Positions 13,044-14,553 of a stretch of 14,553 nt of DNA are shown one piece after another; positions within the stretch are counted from its first letter, which is position 1, and each line of letters opens with the position of its first letter. Position numbers and translations under genes: made by a program. The notes below the pieces were generated by a model. That model was not told the DNA's origin and did not search any database. It saw only the letters and a list, made by a program, of their open reading frames with translations. The stretch spans positions 1 to 14,553 of the forward strand of contig CAYRMV010000086.1 of NCBI GenBank assembly GCA_964425255.1, read 5' to 3'. This stretch comes from CAYRMV01 sp964425255 (lineage in GTDB: Bacteria; Bacteroidota; Bacteroidia; Flavobacteriales_D; Crocinitomicaceae).

Positions 13044-14515
13044 GGTGTTTTCCACTTGGCGTATTCTGCTGCAAATGCATCAAAAAACAATTGTGAAGCA
13101 ATGCTCGCTCCTCTCGGACTGAAGTGAATGTAGTCATTTCCAGCTAATCCACGTTCAACCCAAGAAGGCATTGAATTTTTTCCTCCCATGGCTTCGTACA
13201 AATCCCAGTATCCTGCGCCAACCTCGTGTGCTGCTTTCTTCATCGCTCGAACGCATGCTGGTAAATAGGGATAGGTAACATACGTTCCATCTTCTAAGCG
13301 AGACATATCGCTAGGACCAATCACTATGATTGTAGCGTTTGGTCTCAATTTTTTGATGGTTTGCAATTGTCCTTTGAATTGTTTTGCATAAAATTTAACC
13401 GAACTACTGTCCTTGAAAAATGGCACTGAATTTCCACCAAATTGCATGATGATCAAATCGGCATTCAAATCTTGGTACATTTTTCCAGCTAAACTCTGAT
13501 CGATTTTACCAAAAAAGGTGCCACTCGATCCACGCATTGCCACATTGTCTACTTGGATACCCAAATCTCCTTCTAAAGAAAATCCTAAAATCGTCGGACT
13601 AACAGTACTTGAAAATTCATAACGCAGTTTCCCCGGTGTACTCGGGAAAGTCAACGTTTGAACATGGTATTTTCCATCTTGTTCCAAACTGTCTTCGTGA
13701 ATCAATGCGCCATTTTGATAGACTTTCAATCCACAAGGGCGGTAACAACTCGTGTAGAATAATTTTACTTGGCTGTATTGTCTTGCTCGGCTGTAAGCTG
13801 ATTTGCTCGGTTCTATTTCGATCCAACCTGTTTGAACGATCGTTTGTGCCATTCGGGTAGCTGAGTCCATGTATTCAGGTGTAAATCTCCCCGCTGTTGC
13901 CATTGCACCGTAGCGTTTTGATTTGAGCGCATCGCCACCAAAAGCAGTGTATCTTTTAAAATTAGCTGAATACGTTTGCTTAAACGTATTGGTAGTGTAA
14001 ACGTTTACTGCTGGAATCATTCCGGGCCCGTTTCCTCCAAACTGTTCTTGAATTCGTTGTCGAATGTAACCTGTCATTCGGTCACCTTCAATTTGTGAGT
14101 CACCGTAATGCAAAATATGAATTTTCTTTTTGTTGGAAGCCGCAGCGTCCATTTTTTCAAAGAAAGCATGCAAGGAAGCCAAACCTGATTCGCTAAATGA
14201 AATTTCGGTTGCACTTTCTTTTTTCAGTGCACCTCCGCTTGGTTTTCCTAATTCACCATCCACATTTTCGTGTTTGATAAGTGAATCCACCTCAGGTTCA
14301 TCCAGTAGGGAAGTGGTGTCAACAGCATTCACAATCTTAGAAATATCCTTGGTTTCCTTTTTCGTTGGATGCATAAATTTCTCCATGCTCAAGAATCGAA
14401 CCTGCCAGTTACCCAACTGATACCCATTGCTTGGATAAAAATAAACCAAAGGCGCCAGGATACCTAAAACAAGTACCGTGAACAACAAAACGTGATATGG
14501 TTTGTACGATTTCAT
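13040..14515 (-). CDS. SGNH/GDSL-type hydrolase with N-terminal signal anchor (first of two paralogs)
   Basis: 491 aa from the ATG at 14515. A hydrophobic helix at residues 8-27 without a clear cleavage site suggests a membrane-anchored protein with a periplasmic body; residues 50-105 are a charged linker. Catalytic blocks: ILHYGDSQIEGDRM with S140, AMRGSSGTFF (block II, G329), MQFGGNSVPF (block III, N362) and GNDYIHFSPRG (block V, D461 and H464). All SGNH residues are in place. The long insert between blocks I and II contains a beta-sandwich-like stretch (about 228-315) and a CYRPC cysteine pair (257, 261). Neisserial peptidoglycan O-acetylesterase Ape1 has a comparable insertion, which is my reason for suspecting cell-wall acetyl chemistry. 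It is the first gene of a three-gene operon with the SGNH paralog and the MBOAT. Confidence 0.87.
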   Translation of the reverse strand: MKSYKPYHVLLFTVLVLGILAPLVYFYPSNGYQLGNWQVRFLSMEKFMHPTKKETKDISKIVNAVDTTSLLDEPEVDSLIKHENVDGELGKPSGGALKKESATEISFSESGLASLHAFFEKMDAAASNKKKIHILHYGDSQIEGDRMTGYIRQRIQEQFGGNGPGMIPAVNVYTTNTFKQTYSANFKRYTAFGGDALKSKRYGAMATAGRFTPEYMDSATRMAQTIVQTGWIEIEPSKSAYSRARQYSQVKLFYTSCYRPCGLKVYQNGALIHEDSLEQDGKYHVQTLTFPSTPGKLRYEFSSTVSPTILGFSLEGDLGIQVDNVAMRGSSGTFFGKIDQSLAGKMYQDLNADLIIMQFGGNSVPFFKDSSSVKFYAKQFKGQLQTIKKLRPNATIIVIGPSDMSRLEDGTYVTYPYLPACVRAMKKAAHEVGAGYWDLYEAMGGKNSMPSWVERGLAGNDYIHFSPRGASIASQLFFDAFAAEYAKWKTP

Positions 14516-14526
14516 AAACGTGGGTG

Positions 14527-14534
14527 CAAAAGTA
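14527..14534 (-). promoter_or_regulatory. -7 promoter box of the SGNH-SGNH-MBOAT operon
   Basis: The minus strand reads TACTTTTG, matching TAnnTTTG. The predicted start near 14521 gives a very short leader before the ATG at 14515. The -33 region would lie at the window edge or beyond it, so it cannot be checked. Confidence 0.45.
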
Positions 14535-14553
14535 CCCTCAATTTCAGTCGAAT

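Noticed and set aside
10035..13860. Short reading frames of 60-120 codons on either strand within the SGNH and MBOAT genes
   Set aside because: They lie entirely inside well-supported genes in other frames, have unnatural composition (runs rich in Cys, His, Phe and Ser) and no family resemblance.
1..14553. CRISPR array, insertion sequence, tRNA or phage gene
   Set aside because: Both strands were read for spaced direct repeats, terminal inverted repeats with transposase, cloverleaf-like sequence and phage proteins. None was found, and the gene content is that of an ordinary chromosome.

Overview
The window looks like chromosomal DNA from a member of the Bacteroidota, most likely order Flavobacteriales. 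The support is AT-rich DNA, near absence of Shine-Dalgarno sequences, promoters of the Bacteroidota type (TTTG, about 20 bp, then TAnnTTTG), and family content: single-chain glycine decarboxylase, a large PpiD-like foldase, LytS/LytTR signalling, and an SGNH-SGNH-MBOAT cluster. A Fluviicola- or Crocinitomicaceae-like genome is a guess from protein flavour only. I see no mobile element, tRNA, rRNA, CRISPR array or phage gene.

Layout, left to right. 1-2142 (minus) is the first three quarters of gcvP, cut by the left edge. 2369-4579 (minus) is a membrane-anchored peptidyl-prolyl isomerase followed by a clear terminator. 4580-4951 is a gene-free divergent interval. It holds a near-ideal plus-strand promoter, a TTAGG-type repeat and a perfect 11-bp-arm terminator hairpin with a T-run, with no reading frame between promoter and terminator. 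This predicts a discrete RNA of about 75 nt, or a leader that attenuates the downstream GNAT acetyltransferase (4952-5467, plus). 5459-6862 is a divergent pair, an HxlR regulator with an N-terminal cysteine and an exported DsbA/FrnE-type thiol oxidoreductase. They share a 16-bp perfect palindrome that overlaps both -7 promoter elements. 6881-7225 (minus) is a small GRAM/PH-like protein.

7333-9903 (minus) is a three-gene envelope-signalling operon: a LiaF-like membrane protein, a LytS-type histidine kinase, and a LytTR response regulator. The kinase and regulator overlap by ATGA. 10040-14515 (minus) is a tightly overlapping three-gene operon: SGNH hydrolase with signal anchor, paralogous SGNH lipoprotein, and MBOAT acyltransferase. 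This is the composition of an O-acetylation machine: the MBOAT moves acetyl across the membrane and the SGNH proteins transfer or remove it on a cell-wall or surface glycan. The envelope stress operon lies directly downstream on the same strand.

The most interesting points are the unannotated short transcript at about 4825-4899, the palindrome-controlled redox pair at 5771-5854, the winged-helix-like tail on the exported thioredoxin-fold protein, and the tandem divergent SGNH paralogs next to the MBOAT. Several long reading frames start at TTG or GTG upstream of, or inside, the promoter. I trimmed those to internal ATG codons.
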